Origin: Petaurus breviceps papuanus
Lineage: Eukaryota > Chordata > Mammalia > Diprotodontia > Petauridae
DNA: 64,000 nucleotides
Direction of reading: 5' to 3'
Assembly: GCA_028583685.1 (NCBI GenBank)
Contig: JAMXIF010000002.1
Location: 58,466,301 to 58,530,300 of the forward strand
The notes beneath the pieces are model-generated. The model ran no database searches. It was given only the letters and a program-made list of their open reading frames with translations, and was not told where the DNA came from. Each line of letters starts with the position of its first letter. The first letter of the stretch is position 1. Both the position numbers and the translations under genes were made by a program. Shown here piece after piece: positions 1-11,825 of the stretch.

Positions 1-44
<44 letters not shown>
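1..44. repeat. (CA)n microsatellite at window edge
   Basis: Uninterrupted CA dinucleotides run from the first base; the tract is cut by the window edge, so its true length is unknown. Confidence 0.98.
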
Positions 45-45
<1 letters not shown>

Positions 46-1035
46 GCATTTTAGAACTGGGTAGAAGGAAAAACAAACATATAGCCTCCAGAGTACATTG
101 CTTAAGCTGTGTAAAACCTCGGAGGCTGAAACAACTGAATCTACTATTCAGTTGTATGTTCATTTTTTTTTTCTGTAAGACCACCAGATGACATAGTTAC
201 TCAACAGCAGGACTTTTAGACAGACAGCTGACCCTACAACCCTCTGGCCATGTCCCAGGAATACACAGCTGCAGCATTCCTAGTAAATTTGTATCTATAC
301 CCAACTAAAGCCACGATGTGATTCAGCCAAAAGAAAAGCAGTTAATTCATCAAAATGTCCATCAAATTGGTTATTTGACAGAATGAACTTAAATTGGGAA
401 CTGATTTTTAGGCTGAACTGACTGACATAAAACAAGAGTCCATTCATGCATGTAGACATAAGCACAATGGAACCAAGTTTATACATATGGTGAGTCACTC
501 TCCATCTGTAAATTATGTGCTCACAACATATACATGAACCCCCATGTACTGGCAATCTCCTTTTCCATACTGTGGAGTGAATGGATGGGGAGAATATTGA
601 GTCAAATGTTGAGCACAGGAATCAGTAAAATCTAAGGAGCCATTTGATTTAAATAACTGAATCTGCAAATCACTTATGAGATGACATACAATCAGTGAAA
701 TCATTGGTATCCACCAAACCCATGTTTAGCACAATTTTCCAAAGAAACCTGAGAGCAGAGAATCAAAAAAGTTATTAATGAGAGCTTGAAGATGTGACTT
801 GCTATAAATGACTTGACTTTTTGTTCATTGCCATGATCCTTTATGCCTCCTTGACCAACAGCTTAGGTACTTACCACTACCTACTGCTTGCTCTAGGCAC
901 AATAATCAAATCAGTACTGCTCTCGCTTCAAGAAAAGGGCTTGCCCACTGACTTTCCTATGCATCAAGTTACCATCTCTGTCACATCCCAGACCAAAATT
1001 GCCTTCGCTGTATGTTATTCCCCTGTATGTGTAGG
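45..1035. other. No recognised feature
   Basis: AT-rich sequence with short open frames on both strands that lack any recognisable domain. I see no repeat family I can name and no splice-flanked exon. Confidence 0.5.
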
Positions 1036-1039
1036 ATTT

Positions 1040-1160
1040 CTCTTATGGAATGTAAGCTCCTTGAAGAACTAAACTGCCTCATCTTTTTTTTTTTTTTGTA
1101 TTTGTTTCCACGAAGATTAATGCAATACCTGGCATATAATCACTTAGTAATTTTTAATTC
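1040..1160 (+). mobile_element. L2 LINE 3'-end fragment
   Basis: The order matches the L2 3' UTR in sense: a 'gaatgtaagctccttgaa' phrase, a T tract, a 'tatttgt' phrase and then a degenerate 'cctggca' phrase leading into the terminal part. Old and diverged. Confidence 0.55.
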
Positions 1161-1194
1161 ATTCATATTCTTCTTCCCTATCCATTTCATTCTA

Positions 1195-1480
1195 TATACT
1201 ATCACCAGATTAATCCTCCTAAATCACTTATTTGCTCAGAAAACCTTGATGGTTCCTCATTGACAAATGAATAAAATATAAATCTAAATACAATATCCAT
1301 TATAAACTGACTCCAAAAAACCTCGTCAGTTATTTGCCATTATACCCTCACCATACCCCATACTCCAGCCAAACATATTTTGCTTGTTCCCACTTCTATG
1401 CCTTTGTTAGTGCCATTCCTTTTGCCATCCTGTACTTGAGAATTCCTTCTACATCACAGCTGACACATAGACATAAAGTT
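1195..1480 (+). mobile_element. L2 LINE ORF C-terminal fragment
   Basis: The sequence follows the end of the L2 reverse-transcriptase ORF in sense: the 'ttgctcagaaaacctt' phrase, a tract encoding decayed TPLLKTLQW-like residues, then 'tactccagccaaac' and 'tgcctttg' phrases. It is a separate fragment from the L2 3' end just upstream, since the order is wrong for one copy. Confidence 0.5.
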
Positions 1481-1559
1481 TTCGCTTGAGAGCCTCCAAG
1501 ACAGTGGATCCTGCTGCCTGCTGAAGTAGCCCAGTTTACTCAGGGTTAGCTCTGATTCA

Positions 1560-1975
1560 CAGGAGCATAGAATCTCAGAGTATACAGTGAATTTAGAGGC
1601 CATCTATCCCACTCATACCTGAACAAGAATATCTTTCATATCATGCCCATTAAGTGGTCATTAGGAAATGTGTTCTTATATCAAGCATGAATCAGTCTCT
1701 CTACCATCTCCAACTATTCTTCTTAGTTCTGCCCTCCAGGATGAAGCAGAATTGGAATCCTCCAGTTCATAAACCTTTAAGTACTTGAAGACATCTATCA
1801 TATTCCCTACAAATATTTTTTCTAGACTAAACATCCCTAGTTTTTTTTTTAACCAATATTCATCTGGAATAAATTTGAAGCCCTTCCCTACTGTAGTCAC
1901 ATTTATTTGGACCTTTTATTGTAATTGGGTAACATCAGGGCCACTATGACATTGAAAATTTCTATGTATATATCA
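1560..1975 (-). mobile_element. CR1/L3-like LINE 3' fragment
   Basis: Read on the plus strand this is the familiar antisense of a CR1/L3 3' region: 'agaggccatctatccca', then a tract ending in 'gttctgccctccagg', 'aagtacttgaagacatctatcat' split by drift, and 'gactaaacatcccta'. A more complete relative lies at 51.7-54.2 kb. The 74-residue antisense frame here has no independent support as a gene. Confidence 0.55.
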
Positions 1976-3765
1976 TAGACTTCAACTGACTTTGGCAGAT
2001 TTAGAATCTTGACTAAAACATTAGCTACAAATATTAACTAAAGCCTGAATCATGAATATTGGACATCCAGGTTTAATTATCTTATCAGAATAATGCTTTT
2101 AGAGTTTCTCTAGCTCCATAAGAACATCTACATGAATTATAATGACCAAATTTGCTCCTAGAAGGAAATTAAGAAGATACACATCTTTCCCTTTCTTTTC
2201 AAATGTTGGAAAATATTAGAATGCAAAGACTTGGTTACTGTTTTAGTTAGGTTTACTGAATGGTCTTTCATGTTTACTTTACTTTATATTTTTTGTTATA
2301 TGTGATGGTTTGCTGAGAAGGAACTAGGGGAATATATTCAGGAACTGCTGTGTTATAAAAACAAAAAATGGCCATAAAACAGTTTAAGAGACAAAAAAGG
2401 AAAAGTTATCCCCTTCCTCCAAAATCTAGAAAATTAACCTTCTAAAGCACGTCATATATATCTAATTATCTGACTTAATGATAAATCTGATATGATTTTC
2501 CTTTGACCAGTCCCTCCTTTCTTCTCACTTCATCAAGATGAGTTACAATAGTAAAAGGGACTGTGATGTGGGCACTAAACAAGATTAGAAAAAAATGAGA
2601 GCACAAAATGGCCATTTAATTGTTCCACTACAAGAAAAATTTCTGTGATTCCCCAGTGACATTACACAGACCTGAATTTATAATAGCAGATAAGGTGAAG
2701 ATGGAGAAATGACTAAAATTAATGGCCTGGTTGCCATAGAAAACAAATTCTACAGCCTGAGATCTGAAGTTTCCCTATGTCTTATCAGGTATGTGTGCAC
2801 TCAGACACCATATTCTACAAGGATGCATTGAAATCTGCAGGGTATTTATTGACATGATTGTCAGAATCTTTCAGGTCACACTTCCCATGTAAAGAGCTCC
2901 ACCAAACATAAATAGACTGAGAAAAGTTTAATAAATATGGAGGAAGGGACAGAAAATGAAAAGAATCTAATCAAGGATGAAAATTTACCATGTGGCACAG
3001 TTTCTCTCCCCTACCCTGCAATGCCATAGCCTCACTAAAACTACCTTCATTAGAAAGGAAGCAAGAATGACAGGAGGGGAAATCTGTACTTTCCACTGAG
3101 AAAGATATGTTTATTGAATCCAAGGACAATTTTAAAGTGGTGCTGTTTGCTACTTACCTCTTATCTTCTGAGATTTTGTTTTTAATAACACAAATCTTAG
3201 CCTAGCAGATACTTCAAGGTGACTTGCTTTCTTGGTAGTTGGGCCATTTCAAGATTTATCAGTGTTTCCTTGCCTACTATTCACCTGCCTTTCCTCATTT
3301 CACATTTTAGTGATTTTATGTCTGTTTTGCCAAGTAAATTATTCAGAACCAAAATAATAAATTATTCTATTTCATCCATTTTACACCTGCTGAAGGGAGC
3401 CTTTCAACCAGTCAAGGTGATTGCCCTCTTCAACTAACAAGGGACTCTTCAACATACTGAGCAAATTTATACTATATACTTCCTTACTATTTGTACAGTC
3501 GTGTATCTGATTAAAAAGAACCTTTGATAAATCTGTATTCACCAAAATTAGAAGTACTTCAAGCAGGATTCTTTAGCCTAGAGTTCATGGACTGCCAGGG
3601 GGTGTACATGAACTTGAACAGGAAAACATTTATTTTTACTAAGCCCTAGACATTTATATGTGTACATATGTACACTTGTCTCATTCTGCACTCTATAATC
3701 TATCTTTTCTCTGTCATACACAGCATGGGCCATTGTCCTCTGGAATCATGGATGGTCACTGTTCT
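1976..3765. other. No recognised feature
   Basis: About 1.8 kb of AT-rich DNA with no repeat that I can name and no coding signal. Short frames near 3219-3437 and 3658-3885 show no domain. Confidence 0.45.
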
Positions 3766-3769
3766 CACA

Positions 3770-4260
3770 GGTCAAAGTTGTTGATTTTTACAGTGTGGCA
3801 ATTGTATAAATTGTTCTCCTGGTTCTACTCATTTCATTCTTCATTAGTTTATAAAAGTACTCAAAGTTATTCATTTTTTAAATAACATTGATGTCATTTT
3901 AAGTATAAATTTTATAATTTATAAATATACATTTATAAAATATAAATATTCTAAGTATAAATTGCTTTTCTGTTTCTGCCCACTTTACCAGTATAACTCC
4001 ACATAAATCTTTCCAAGTCTTTTTGAATCATCTATTTCCTCATGTCACATGGCAAAATAGTATTCCACCATATTTATATACCACAGTTAATTTAACCATT
4101 CTTCAATTACTAAGCATTCCTATAGCTTCCTGATTTTTGCCACTACAAAAAGACTTGCTATTGAAAATTTTTGTGCATAAAAGGCTTTTCCTCTCTATTT
4201 CAATTATTCACTACTTTAATTTCTTATATAGGATCTTTAGATCTTATAAATCACATTTGG
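3770..4260 (-). mobile_element. L1 ORF2 3'-end fragment(s)
   Basis: The plus strand reads as the antisense of the L1 ORF2 end: 'ctcctggttctactcattt', then 'tagtattccaccata', 'tatataccaca' and 'actacaaaaagacttgct', which correspond to the sense sequence seen in the L1 at 50.25-50.47 kb. An AT-rich block (3880-3960) separates two partly overlapping pieces, so this may be two fragments. Confidence 0.55.
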
Positions 4261-4535
4261 GGAAACTAACATATAAACCATGCCTAAACTATATTTGGAG
4301 ATTTTTGTGAGAGTAAATTCTGGACTGAGGTAGTAAGCCAAAAGAAAGACATTGATCCTTTGGGGATTGGGCCCTAGGATTGGACTCCTAAATAAGAAAA
4401 AAATAGGATAAAATGAGTAAGAGTCGAAATTTAGGGGGAGTCCTAGGTCATGGATTATAAAGCATCACATGTGAATTCCCTCTGGGATCACCCCCACCCC
4501 AGTCTTGGTCACTGAATGGAACCCTATCACCTTCA
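4261..4535. other. No recognised feature
   Basis: Anonymous sequence between L1 and L2 fragments. Confidence 0.4.
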
Positions 4536-4539
4536 TGAA

Positions 4540-4720
4540 GCATTCCTCAGATCCAGGAGCCAGGAATACTCTCTCCTTTCTCTGAACTCCTGTACTTCTC
4601 TTATTTACTTGGCATATTCAAAATCCATGTTATATTCACCTTGTACATGACTTACCACCCCATTGTCATATAGTATCTTTATCTATTGTCATCTTTTAAT
4701 CAATGTCTGAAGACTGATCA
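4540..4720 (+). mobile_element. L2 LINE fragment
   Basis: A 'catgaagcattcc' phrase followed by 'tctctgaactcctgta' matches the stretch between ORF and 3' end of L2. Short and diverged. Confidence 0.35.
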
Positions 4721-4944
4721 AATACTAACAAATACATTTAAATGAAAATGATGATAGCATTGAAGGGTGATGTTTTTCATAGTTATTTCTTCAAAACAAC
4801 TTTTTCTGGGTTGGTTTTGTTTTTAGGCTCTTTCCTCCACTTTTTTCCCTATCAGTCTACAGAGTAGCAAGCTACTTATGACAAGGTACTACGATTTGCC
4901 CCCACAGTGATGAGATTGGTTCTTGGTATCTTGCTATTATCAAA

Positions 4945-5045
4945 GACAAACAGTAAGCATGTATGTGTACAGGACACTGTGTTAGAAGCCAAGAATATTG
5001 AGTTCCCTGTTCACAACAGGCTTATGATCTAATTGGCAAGACAAG
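4945..5045 (-). mobile_element. L2 LINE 3'-end fragment
   Basis: The antisense of the L2 3' end is recognisable: 'ggacactgtgttagaagcc', then 'ggcttatgatctaattgg'. Confidence 0.45.
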
Positions 5046-5285
5046 CAATAGAGCATCATGGGAAGAACCTCACACTAAAGAATCTGACAACCTGGGGTTC
5101 AAATACCAGCTCAGACACTTGTCACTTGATTGTGTGACTTATGGCAAGTCACTGAGCCTTTTTCTACCACAGCTTACTTATCTGCAATAAGACAGTAATG
5201 TTCTTATACTGCACATCAGACAGGTTTTTCTAAGGAAAATACTTTCTAAACCTTAAAGTATTATAAAAATGTGCACTATTCAAAT
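5046..5285 (+). repeat. MIR/THER-like CORE-SINE
   Basis: A tRNA-like head ('gagcatcatgggaagaacc ... ggttcaaatacc') contains A- and B-box-like positions. A CORE stretch ('tgtgacttatggcaagtcac') and a 3' part resembling 'aaccttaaagtattataaa' follow. Old. Confidence 0.6.
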
Positions 5286-5880
5286 GCGTATTTTTTTAAA
5301 AGAGGAATAGCATTTAATTTCCTACCACAATTACTTACAAGATCATAGCTCATTTTTCTCCAAGGAGAAAAAGGAGCTTCATGCCTCTGATACCATGTGG
5401 CTAAAAAGGATCTCATTTGCACAACTCCCCAGGGCCAAGAAACGAGCCTGGCCCCAGTGGTATCAAGTCAGCACACTGGAGCCTTTATATGTAAGCTGTA
5501 CTTGCTACAGAATGAAATTTGTTATAATGTGGGTGCTTTGGGGACACAGTCTAAGGGGGTTTAGTTACAGTAACAGGAGAATATTATAGTCTTATTTATA
5601 ATGTAGCCCAGTGGCAAGACCCCAGTATTATAGTAAGTTCCAGTTTATATATTCAGAGAAGTCCTTGTTGTGTCCCAAGGGAGTGCAGTATTTGAGGGGT
5701 TAATTGAGGCAGCAGTGCTTTTCACTGTGAAAGTTGGTAAGAGAACTCAGGTGGAAGCAGCAGGGGGTAGTAAGCAGGGTCTTGTTGATGGATTATGTCC
5801 TTATTGCTATAGAGAAATCCACAGCAGGAGGGGAACACATTGCCAGACCCTGTTGTGAGGTCAGTCAAGATTCCTGAATT
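5286..5880. other. No recognised feature
   Basis: Moderately GC-richer stretch with open frames at 5395-5589 and 5670-5858, but no domain, no homology that I recognise and no convincing splice context. Confidence 0.4.
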
Positions 5881-5884
5881 GAGG

Positions 5885-6580
5885 AGTATTACTCCCTTTT
5901 ACTGGCTCTATGTTCCAACCAAACAGGCCAGCTAGCTATTTCTCAAATTTAACCTTCTATCTCCCATTGCCATGCTTTTGCATAGGCTTTTCCCATACTA
6001 GAATGCCCTCTGACCTCTTTTCCACTTCCCAGCATTCTTATGTTCTTCCTTAAAACTAGAAGGACCAAGAACATCATTTGACAAGGAAATATATTTGATA
6101 ATAAATATTTCATTTTTTCTCTGCAGATGCACTTTAAATACAAATCATTACAAGCAGATACAATTTTACTTTGAAATACAATTATTTGTCCCACTATATC
6201 TATTTTCCTTGCCTTATGGAGAAAAAACGCATTTCATTCATTCCTACCTGTTAGTCCTTCTAAACATCCTTAAATTTCAGTCCCTCGAGGTATTCTTAAA
6301 TTCCAACTCTTCTTAAAGGTTCATTTTAGCTGCTACCTCCTCTCTCTCAAGAATTCTTCCTAATTCTCCTCACCCCCAGGATAAATGCTTTTTCCCTCTT
6401 CAAATTGTTATATTTATTTCTGTTTACTTTTTGAATTGACCTTTCTACCACACCCTCCCCAACCTAACCATTCCGCGATAGAATAGGAACCATCAAGGTC
6501 GGAGAGTATTTTACTCTTTTCCTATCTAGTAGAGTAATCACTTAAACATTTGTTGAATTGAATTGAATTGAATTATGGGG
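5885..6580 (+). mobile_element. L2 LINE, interrupted fragments
   Basis: Sense L2 phrases appear in order: 'ttccaaccaaacaggcc', 'ccatgcttttgcatagg', later 'tagaataggaaccatcaagg', and finally 'aacatttgttgaattgaatt', the usual L2 terminus. The section around 6070-6290 is not L2 and may be a small insertion or a diverged part. Confidence 0.55.
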
Positions 6581-7128
6581 AAACCAGGGATCAAATATCA
6601 AAAACAGAGAAAAGGCCTTTGCAAAATTATAAATAGTAAGCTTGACTCAAGAGAAGATATATGAAAAGACATTGCATCTCATACCTTTGCAGAGTTGGAA
6701 GGTCAACAAATTTTGTATACTGCATATATTTTCAAACTTTCCCCTATGTTGATCATTTTTACTGATTATTTGAACCCTTTTTCTTTGTTTTTAGCTTTAA
6801 AAATATTGTTTCTAAATTCAGTGACTGCCTGAGAGAGGAAGGAAGATGTATATAGTTGATTTAAAAAGATATCAATAAATATATATATTTTTTAAAAGAT
6901 GTGATACAATGACAAAAGGGATCAGTAGAACTTTTAAAAATGAAAATCAGCTAAGACAAGGACCAATATCAGCCAGTAGACAGCTTTTATACCATAACAA
7001 ATTTAGTTTTTCTTTCTAGAATTTGATGTAATGTAGTTGAGGATATTCTCCCGATCATTAGTTATTCGTCAGTATGATGATAATGGTTCCTCTTTGTACC
7101 TTTTACACTAACCTGAGAATTTCTGATC
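6581..7128. other. No recognised feature
   Basis: AT-rich DNA with no repeat I can name. Confidence 0.4.
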
Positions 7129-7138
7129 TCAGTGGAAT

Positions 7139-7290
7139 TTTTTTTTGCTTTTTGGAGGGCAGTTTGGGGTAAGTGATTTTGCCCAAGGTCTCATGGCTAG
7201 TTTTTGTGTTACATGTCTGAGGCCAGATTTGAACTCAGGTCCTCCTGACTCCAGGACTGGTGCTCTATCCACTGTGCCACCTAGCCACCC
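7139..7290 (-). repeat. Marsupial tRNA-head SINE (WSINE type)
   Basis: Read on the minus strand it begins with a tRNA-like head ending in 'ggtggcacagtggatagagc', passes through 'gagttcaaatctggcctcag' and ends in a short A tail (T run at 7139-7146). Imperfect duplications, roughly TCAGTGGAATTT, flank it at 7129-7140 and 7299-7310. Confidence 0.85.
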
Positions 7291-7467
7291 CTGAGCTTTC
7301 AGTGGAAATTTTTTAATGATTTGTTGGTATCTTTTTTTTTAATCAGAGTCACTTTTCAATACATTCCTCCTAGAGCCCTCCCTATTCACAAAGAAAACAG
7401 TTCAGCAAAAATGATCTAACAAAGCAATAATATGTGACATCATATGCAATATTATGCCCTTGTAGTA
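7291..7467. other. No recognised feature
   Basis: Anonymous sequence with a T tract at 7332-7340. Confidence 0.35.
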
Positions 7468-7715
7468 ATGGCAGCTCGTTGGGAGAGTGGATAGAGTGCT
7501 GGATCTGAAAATTAGGAAGATCTGAATTCAAATCCTGGCTGAAACATTTACTAGTAGTGTATCCTTGGGCAAGTCTCTGTCTGCCTTCATTTCTTCATCT
7601 GCAAAATGGAAATAATAATAGTACCTACCTCCCACTGATGCTGTGAGGATAAAAAACCCATACTCGCAAAGCATTTTGCTAACCTCAAAGTACTATAAAA
7701 TGCTAGCCATTTTTA
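7468..7715 (+). repeat. CORE-SINE with LINE2-type 3' end
   Basis: A tRNA-like head with 'gagtggatagagtgctgg' is followed by a CORE with 'catctgcaaaatggaaataa' and a 3' domain 'caaagcattttgctaacct'. About 15-20 percent diverged by eye. Confidence 0.75.
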
Positions 7716-7739
7716 AAATTGTGAGCTATTAGTGTTATT

Positions 7740-7990
7740 GCATTTAATCTGAGTTCAGGTGCCTTTTAATGTGGCTTTCATTTATATTATTGTAAACATT
7801 ATATATATATCATTATTCCAGTTCTATTTTCTTTGATCTGTCAGTTCAAGTTATGTTTCTATGAACTGCTTATTTCTTACAGTACAGTAATATTCCATTA
7901 CATTTAATGATATGACAAATTGGCACCTATTTTATTTTTAAAAATTTTCTGCAGTGTTTTATGAACTATTCATATATTTTGGTAATCTTA
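7740..7990 (-). mobile_element. Old L1 ORF2 3' fragment
   Basis: The phrase 'cagtaatattccattacatt' followed by degenerate copies of the next L1 phrases indicates the antisense of the L1 ORF2 end. Strongly decayed. Confidence 0.4.
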
Positions 7991-8930
7991 CTGGAGATAA
8001 GGGGTGGCAAAAAAAGAGGGGCAAAAGGAAGGTGATGGAAGGTACATAACCCAAATATAACCTGCTTCACAATTATGACAAGGATTAGTTGTATCATTGT
8101 CTACTTGCAGTATAGTCTGAAAGCCAAATTCATAACTGGTAGTCATCTCTGTGAATATATGTCAATAGACCCTGCATTTAGTTATTTTCAGAGATGGTCA
8201 TCATTTCTAACTTTACCAACTGGACTTAAGGTCAGCTGGGAGCCATCATCCCAAAGAAATATTCTTCTTGGGGTTGTCCCCCTAGCTGACCATGTTGTTG
8301 CTGTCATTTACCAATAGCCCCCACAGTTTCACTTATGTAGAGACATAATGTGACTGAAAATCTGGAGGAATTTGACTGGAAAACATATTGTTCACAGACA
8401 CTCATTCTTTAACTAGCTATTTGAGGAGAAAGAAAAAGAAACGAGAGAGAAAAAGCAAGAATTTTACCTCCCTTCACCCAAGAGCCCTGCAAAAATATAA
8501 ATCATTCTTTTCAGTGATGAGCAAATAGAAAACACCGAACAGGCCAAGCACGGCCTTGCATCACAGACTTCTAGTAAAATACTGCCAGCTGTTAAGCATA
8601 GCAAGGAGTATTGAGCTGCTGGCACAAGGCCAGACATACAATCTCAGCAAGGAGGTTGGTCTATAACCATGAAAGAATTTATGACCTTAAAAATGATGAT
8701 ACCCTTTTCCCCCTCTCTGATAAATTGAGCTGGATGTAGAGGTTAACACCACCCTAGAGGGAGTCAGGGAGAAGGGACAATTAATATGCAACAACATTGA
8801 GGGACAGATTTTTAAATGCATGCAACTTGGTTTCTCATATACCATAAGGATTAGAGAAAATGTGTATTTTATCAGGCTGATCCAGCATCTCTTGGATGTT
8901 TCAATTTAAGGTACCCTAACTACCATCAAG
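7991..8930. other. No recognised feature
   Basis: About 0.9 kb free of repeats that I can name. The part around 8500-8660 is less AT-rich and looks like unique sequence. An 80-residue frame at 8075-8317 has no domain. Confidence 0.4.
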
Positions 8931-8942
8931 ATTCAATTAGTG

Positions 8943-9020
8943 GGGTGGCTAGGTGGTACAGGGAATAGAGCACAGGCCCTGGAGTTAGGTGGACCTGAGT
9001 TCAAATGTGACCTCAGACAC

Positions 9021-9061
<41 letters not shown>

Positions 9062-9127
9062 CTAGCTGTGTGACTTGGGCAAGTCACTTAACCCCAATTA
9101 CCATCTAAAAAGCAAAAAAAAAAGAAA
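8943..9127 (+). repeat. Young tRNA-head SINE with internal CA expansion
   Basis: The head ('ggctaggtggtacaggg'), the B-box region ('gagttcaaatgtgacctcag') and the 3' part ('cttgggcaagtcacttaacc') are intact, ending in an A-rich tail. A perfect 12-bp duplication, attcaattagtg, flanks it at 8931-8942 and 9128-9139. A (CA)20-like expansion at 9019-9060 replaces the usual short link between the head and the 'actagctgtgtgac' segment. Confidence 0.95.
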
Positions 9128-9339
9128 ATTCAATTAGTGATAATGGTAAAAAATGTGGATTTTTGTTGCATTTGGGCATTTAGCTATAGTCTGGATATTT
9201 AGGGTCACTCCATGGATCAAAAGTGGTGGTTTAGTAACTAGAAGTCATTCCATCCAGTTTAACCCATACACACCCATTTGGCAGAATTACCAATAACTTG
9301 GTAGTAAATTTCTCAATTTTTATTATCCCTTAAGTGCCA

Positions 9340-9705
9340 AAATAGTGTCAGCCAATAAGCAATTATTAAGGGTTCACTATATGACAAGAGCTGTGCTATG
9401 TGCTGAGCATAAAAAGAAAGGCAAAAGATACTTCTTGCTTTTAAGGCACACAGTCTAATGGGGGAGACAACATTCAAACAACTATGTGCAAACAAGATAT
9501 GTACAAGATAAATTGGAAATAATTAAGAGAAAGAAGGCATTCCTAACTCTGAGTGGAGTTAAGAAAGGCCATGTGCAGAAGGTGAGATTCTATCTGAGAC
9601 AGAAAAGAAAAGGGATAAGATTCCAAACATGGGGAACAGCAAGTAAAAATAAGCAGAGTTGGTAGATGGAGTGCCTAATGCAAAGAACCACGTGGTAGTT
9701 TTTAA
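9340..9705 (-). mobile_element. L2 LINE 3'-end fragment
   Basis: Antisense L2 3' UTR and end of ORF: 'gagctgtgctatgtgctgag', 'cacacagtctaatggggga', then 'ggggaacagcaag' derived from the leaf of the ORF. A second L2 3' end starts at about 9985, so two copies lie in the same orientation. Confidence 0.6.
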
Positions 9706-9980
9706 CAAGGGAATACTTAGCCTATAAATGAATCTCTAGAGTTAGTGATGGTTTGTGATAAAAATCTCTTTGAGCAAAGGATATCACCTTCCACATATCC
9801 TTATATAAATAAATATTCATTGTAACAAGGAAGCCAATGACTTCAGAAATTAAGTAATGAAGAAAAAGAGAAGTGTAGAACTCATATTTTAATAGAAGGA
9901 TATATTGCACATGAAGATGGGAAATAGCATAGGACTAACATGAAAAGGAGAATGGATTGAGTGAATAAGGATTACATAAT
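9706..9980. other. No recognised feature
   Basis: Short anonymous stretch between two L2 copies. Confidence 0.35.
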
Positions 9981-9984
9981 CCAT

Positions 9985-11560
9985 TTATCCAACACATTTA
10001 TTGAATGCACATTAGGAACAAAGCAATGTTCTAGGTATTTGGGGAGCAGTATAAAGATAAATAAGACGTGGTCTCTAATCTCATAGAGCATATAATCTAA
10101 TGGAGGATATAAGAGAAACATAAATCAAGATACATGGAAATACAACCAGAGAAGTTTCCATATGTTAAATAAGGAAGCTGGAAATCTTAGATGATTTCCA
10201 AGATCCTATTTTTAACTCTAAAATATTATGATGATGCTTATGATTTATTGTATAAAGGAAATAATAAGGAATATTTCATAGAGAAGGTGGCATTTTACAA
10301 AGAGATACTTAAAGGTGGAAATTAAGTGGGGATGGGAGAAAAGGGACAACCAGTTGGAAGAACATTAATAAAAGCACAGAGTTGACAAATTCATTGAAGG
10401 GGAATAATAGGAAATAAGGCAAGGACCAAGTTAAGTATGACTCTAATGCCAGGGTAAGGAGTTTGCATGTTCTTTGTAGAAAATGAGTTGTAGCTTCAAG
10501 TATATATTCAATAGAGTAGATTAGGGGAACAAAGGGAGACAGAGAAGTAAAAGATGGTGCTCAGATTTAAAACTTAGATTATAGAGATAATGTACTACCA
10601 TTAACAAATAGAAAGAAGTTGGAAATAGGAAAAATTTGGGGCATTGGGAGGAGATGGTAAATTGGGTTTGGGACATGTTTTATGAGCCAGGAAGTTTTCA
10701 AGTGGAGATAACCAGTAGATAAGTAGAAATTAGGGTCTAGAGTTCAGGGGAGTGTCTGAATCTACAACTATACATTTGTACATCATCCACAGAGAGGCAA
10801 AAGTTAAATCCATAAGATCACCAATGGCTAGACTATACAGAAAGAAAACAAGAGGGTCAACATATAACCTTGAGGAATACCAACATTTAATGGAGGAGTA
10901 GAGGAAGAAGCCACTGAAAACTCCAGGGAGAAATAGAATAATTAGGAGAATTCAGTGACACAGAAGCCAAGGGAGGACAGAGTTTCAAAGATAGATAGGG
11001 AGGAATAAAGGATGCTAAATTCAATAGAAAAATCGAAGAGAATGAGAACTGAGGAAAAGCCATTGTTAGTGATTTAGGGGTAGGTGATGACTTTTAACAC
11101 AGAGTTCAGTAGAATAATTGATGGATATCAGATTTCAGAAGGTTAATGAGTGAATGAACATTAAGGAAGTGGATATACATCAAAAGCATAATATATGCTT
11201 TTGAGAAGTTTGGTGATGATTAAAAGGAAAAAGGATAGATTGATAGCTAAAAGGGGTGACAGAGTCCAGAGAAGACTTTTAAGAATGGGGAGTCCTGGGG
11301 CGGCTAGGTGGCTCAGTGAGTAAAGGGATGGCCCTGGAGTCAGGAGAACCCGAGTTCGGTTCCAGCCTCAGACACTTAACACCCACACAAAAAAACTAGC
11401 CATGTAACTTTGGGCAAGTTACTTAACCCCAACTGCCCTCCAAAAAGGCAAAAAAAAAAAAGAATGGGGAGTCCAGTGGCAAGATATACAACAACAATAA
11501 GAATGGGCATTTGGGGATAGAAGCAGAAGTAAAGGAAATTTTAAAAATAAAGATCCAAAA
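9985..11560 (-). mobile_element. Long L2 LINE relic covering the RT domain
   Basis: Starting from the L2 3' terminus ('cacatttattgaatgcac', 'caatgttctaggtatttgg') the minus strand runs through the end of the ORF into the reverse-transcriptase part. The antisense of the YADD-region neighbourhood is visible at about 10740-10830 ('gtctagagttcaggggagtg', 'aaatccataagatcacc') and that of the SAAFDTVD-like region near 10990-11060. The frame is destroyed. A SINE at 11296-11459 interrupts it. Confidence 0.65.
11296..11459 (+). repeat. Young tRNA-head SINE, 15-bp TSD
   Basis: Begins 'tggggcggctaggtggctca', contains the B-box-like 'gagttcggttcc' and ends with an A tail. A perfect 15-bp duplication, aagaatggggagtcc, lies at 11281-11295 and 11460-11474. 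It is inserted in the L2 relic, so it is younger than that element. Confidence 0.95.
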
Positions 11561-11825
11561 GAGAAATTGACCACTGCTCCAGGAGTTGGGGGTGCCTTCT
11601 TGGGAGTTCCACTTTGGGGCATGCAACCACTTTTATCTCTCCTACTGGCAATTCTCATCCGTAAAGCATCAATAGCAATATACTTGTAGGTTATTTCTTT
11701 TGCGTGCACAAAAGCTTTACTACAGCTGTGAGAATTGATCTGAGTACAAAAGATGTACAGATCAGCAATTATAGGCACAGTGTCAATATGCAGCTCATCC
11801 ATGTGCAACTTAAATGTCTAACTTA
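11561..11825 (-). other. Unassigned open frame, possible old pseudogene
   Basis: The minus strand is open for 129 codons (11808 to 11419); the upstream two thirds of it lie in this otherwise unassigned stretch, with residues such as MHMDELHIDTVPIIADLY and a basic ALRMRIASRRDKSG segment. The last third runs into L2 and SINE sequence. The composition is less AT-rich than the surroundings and looks protein-like, but I cannot name a parent gene, see no poly(A) tail and find no splice context. A processed-pseudogene fragment or chance are both possible. Confidence 0.25.

Noticed and set aside
1081-1097. T run as a possible SINE or processed-gene tail
   Set aside because: It sits inside a sense L2 3' end and no adjoining antisense element or TSD is visible.
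7468-7560. tRNA-like sequence with A/B-box-like motifs, here and in many similar places
   Set aside because: These are SINE heads: they continue into CORE or tail domains and lack a complete cloverleaf.
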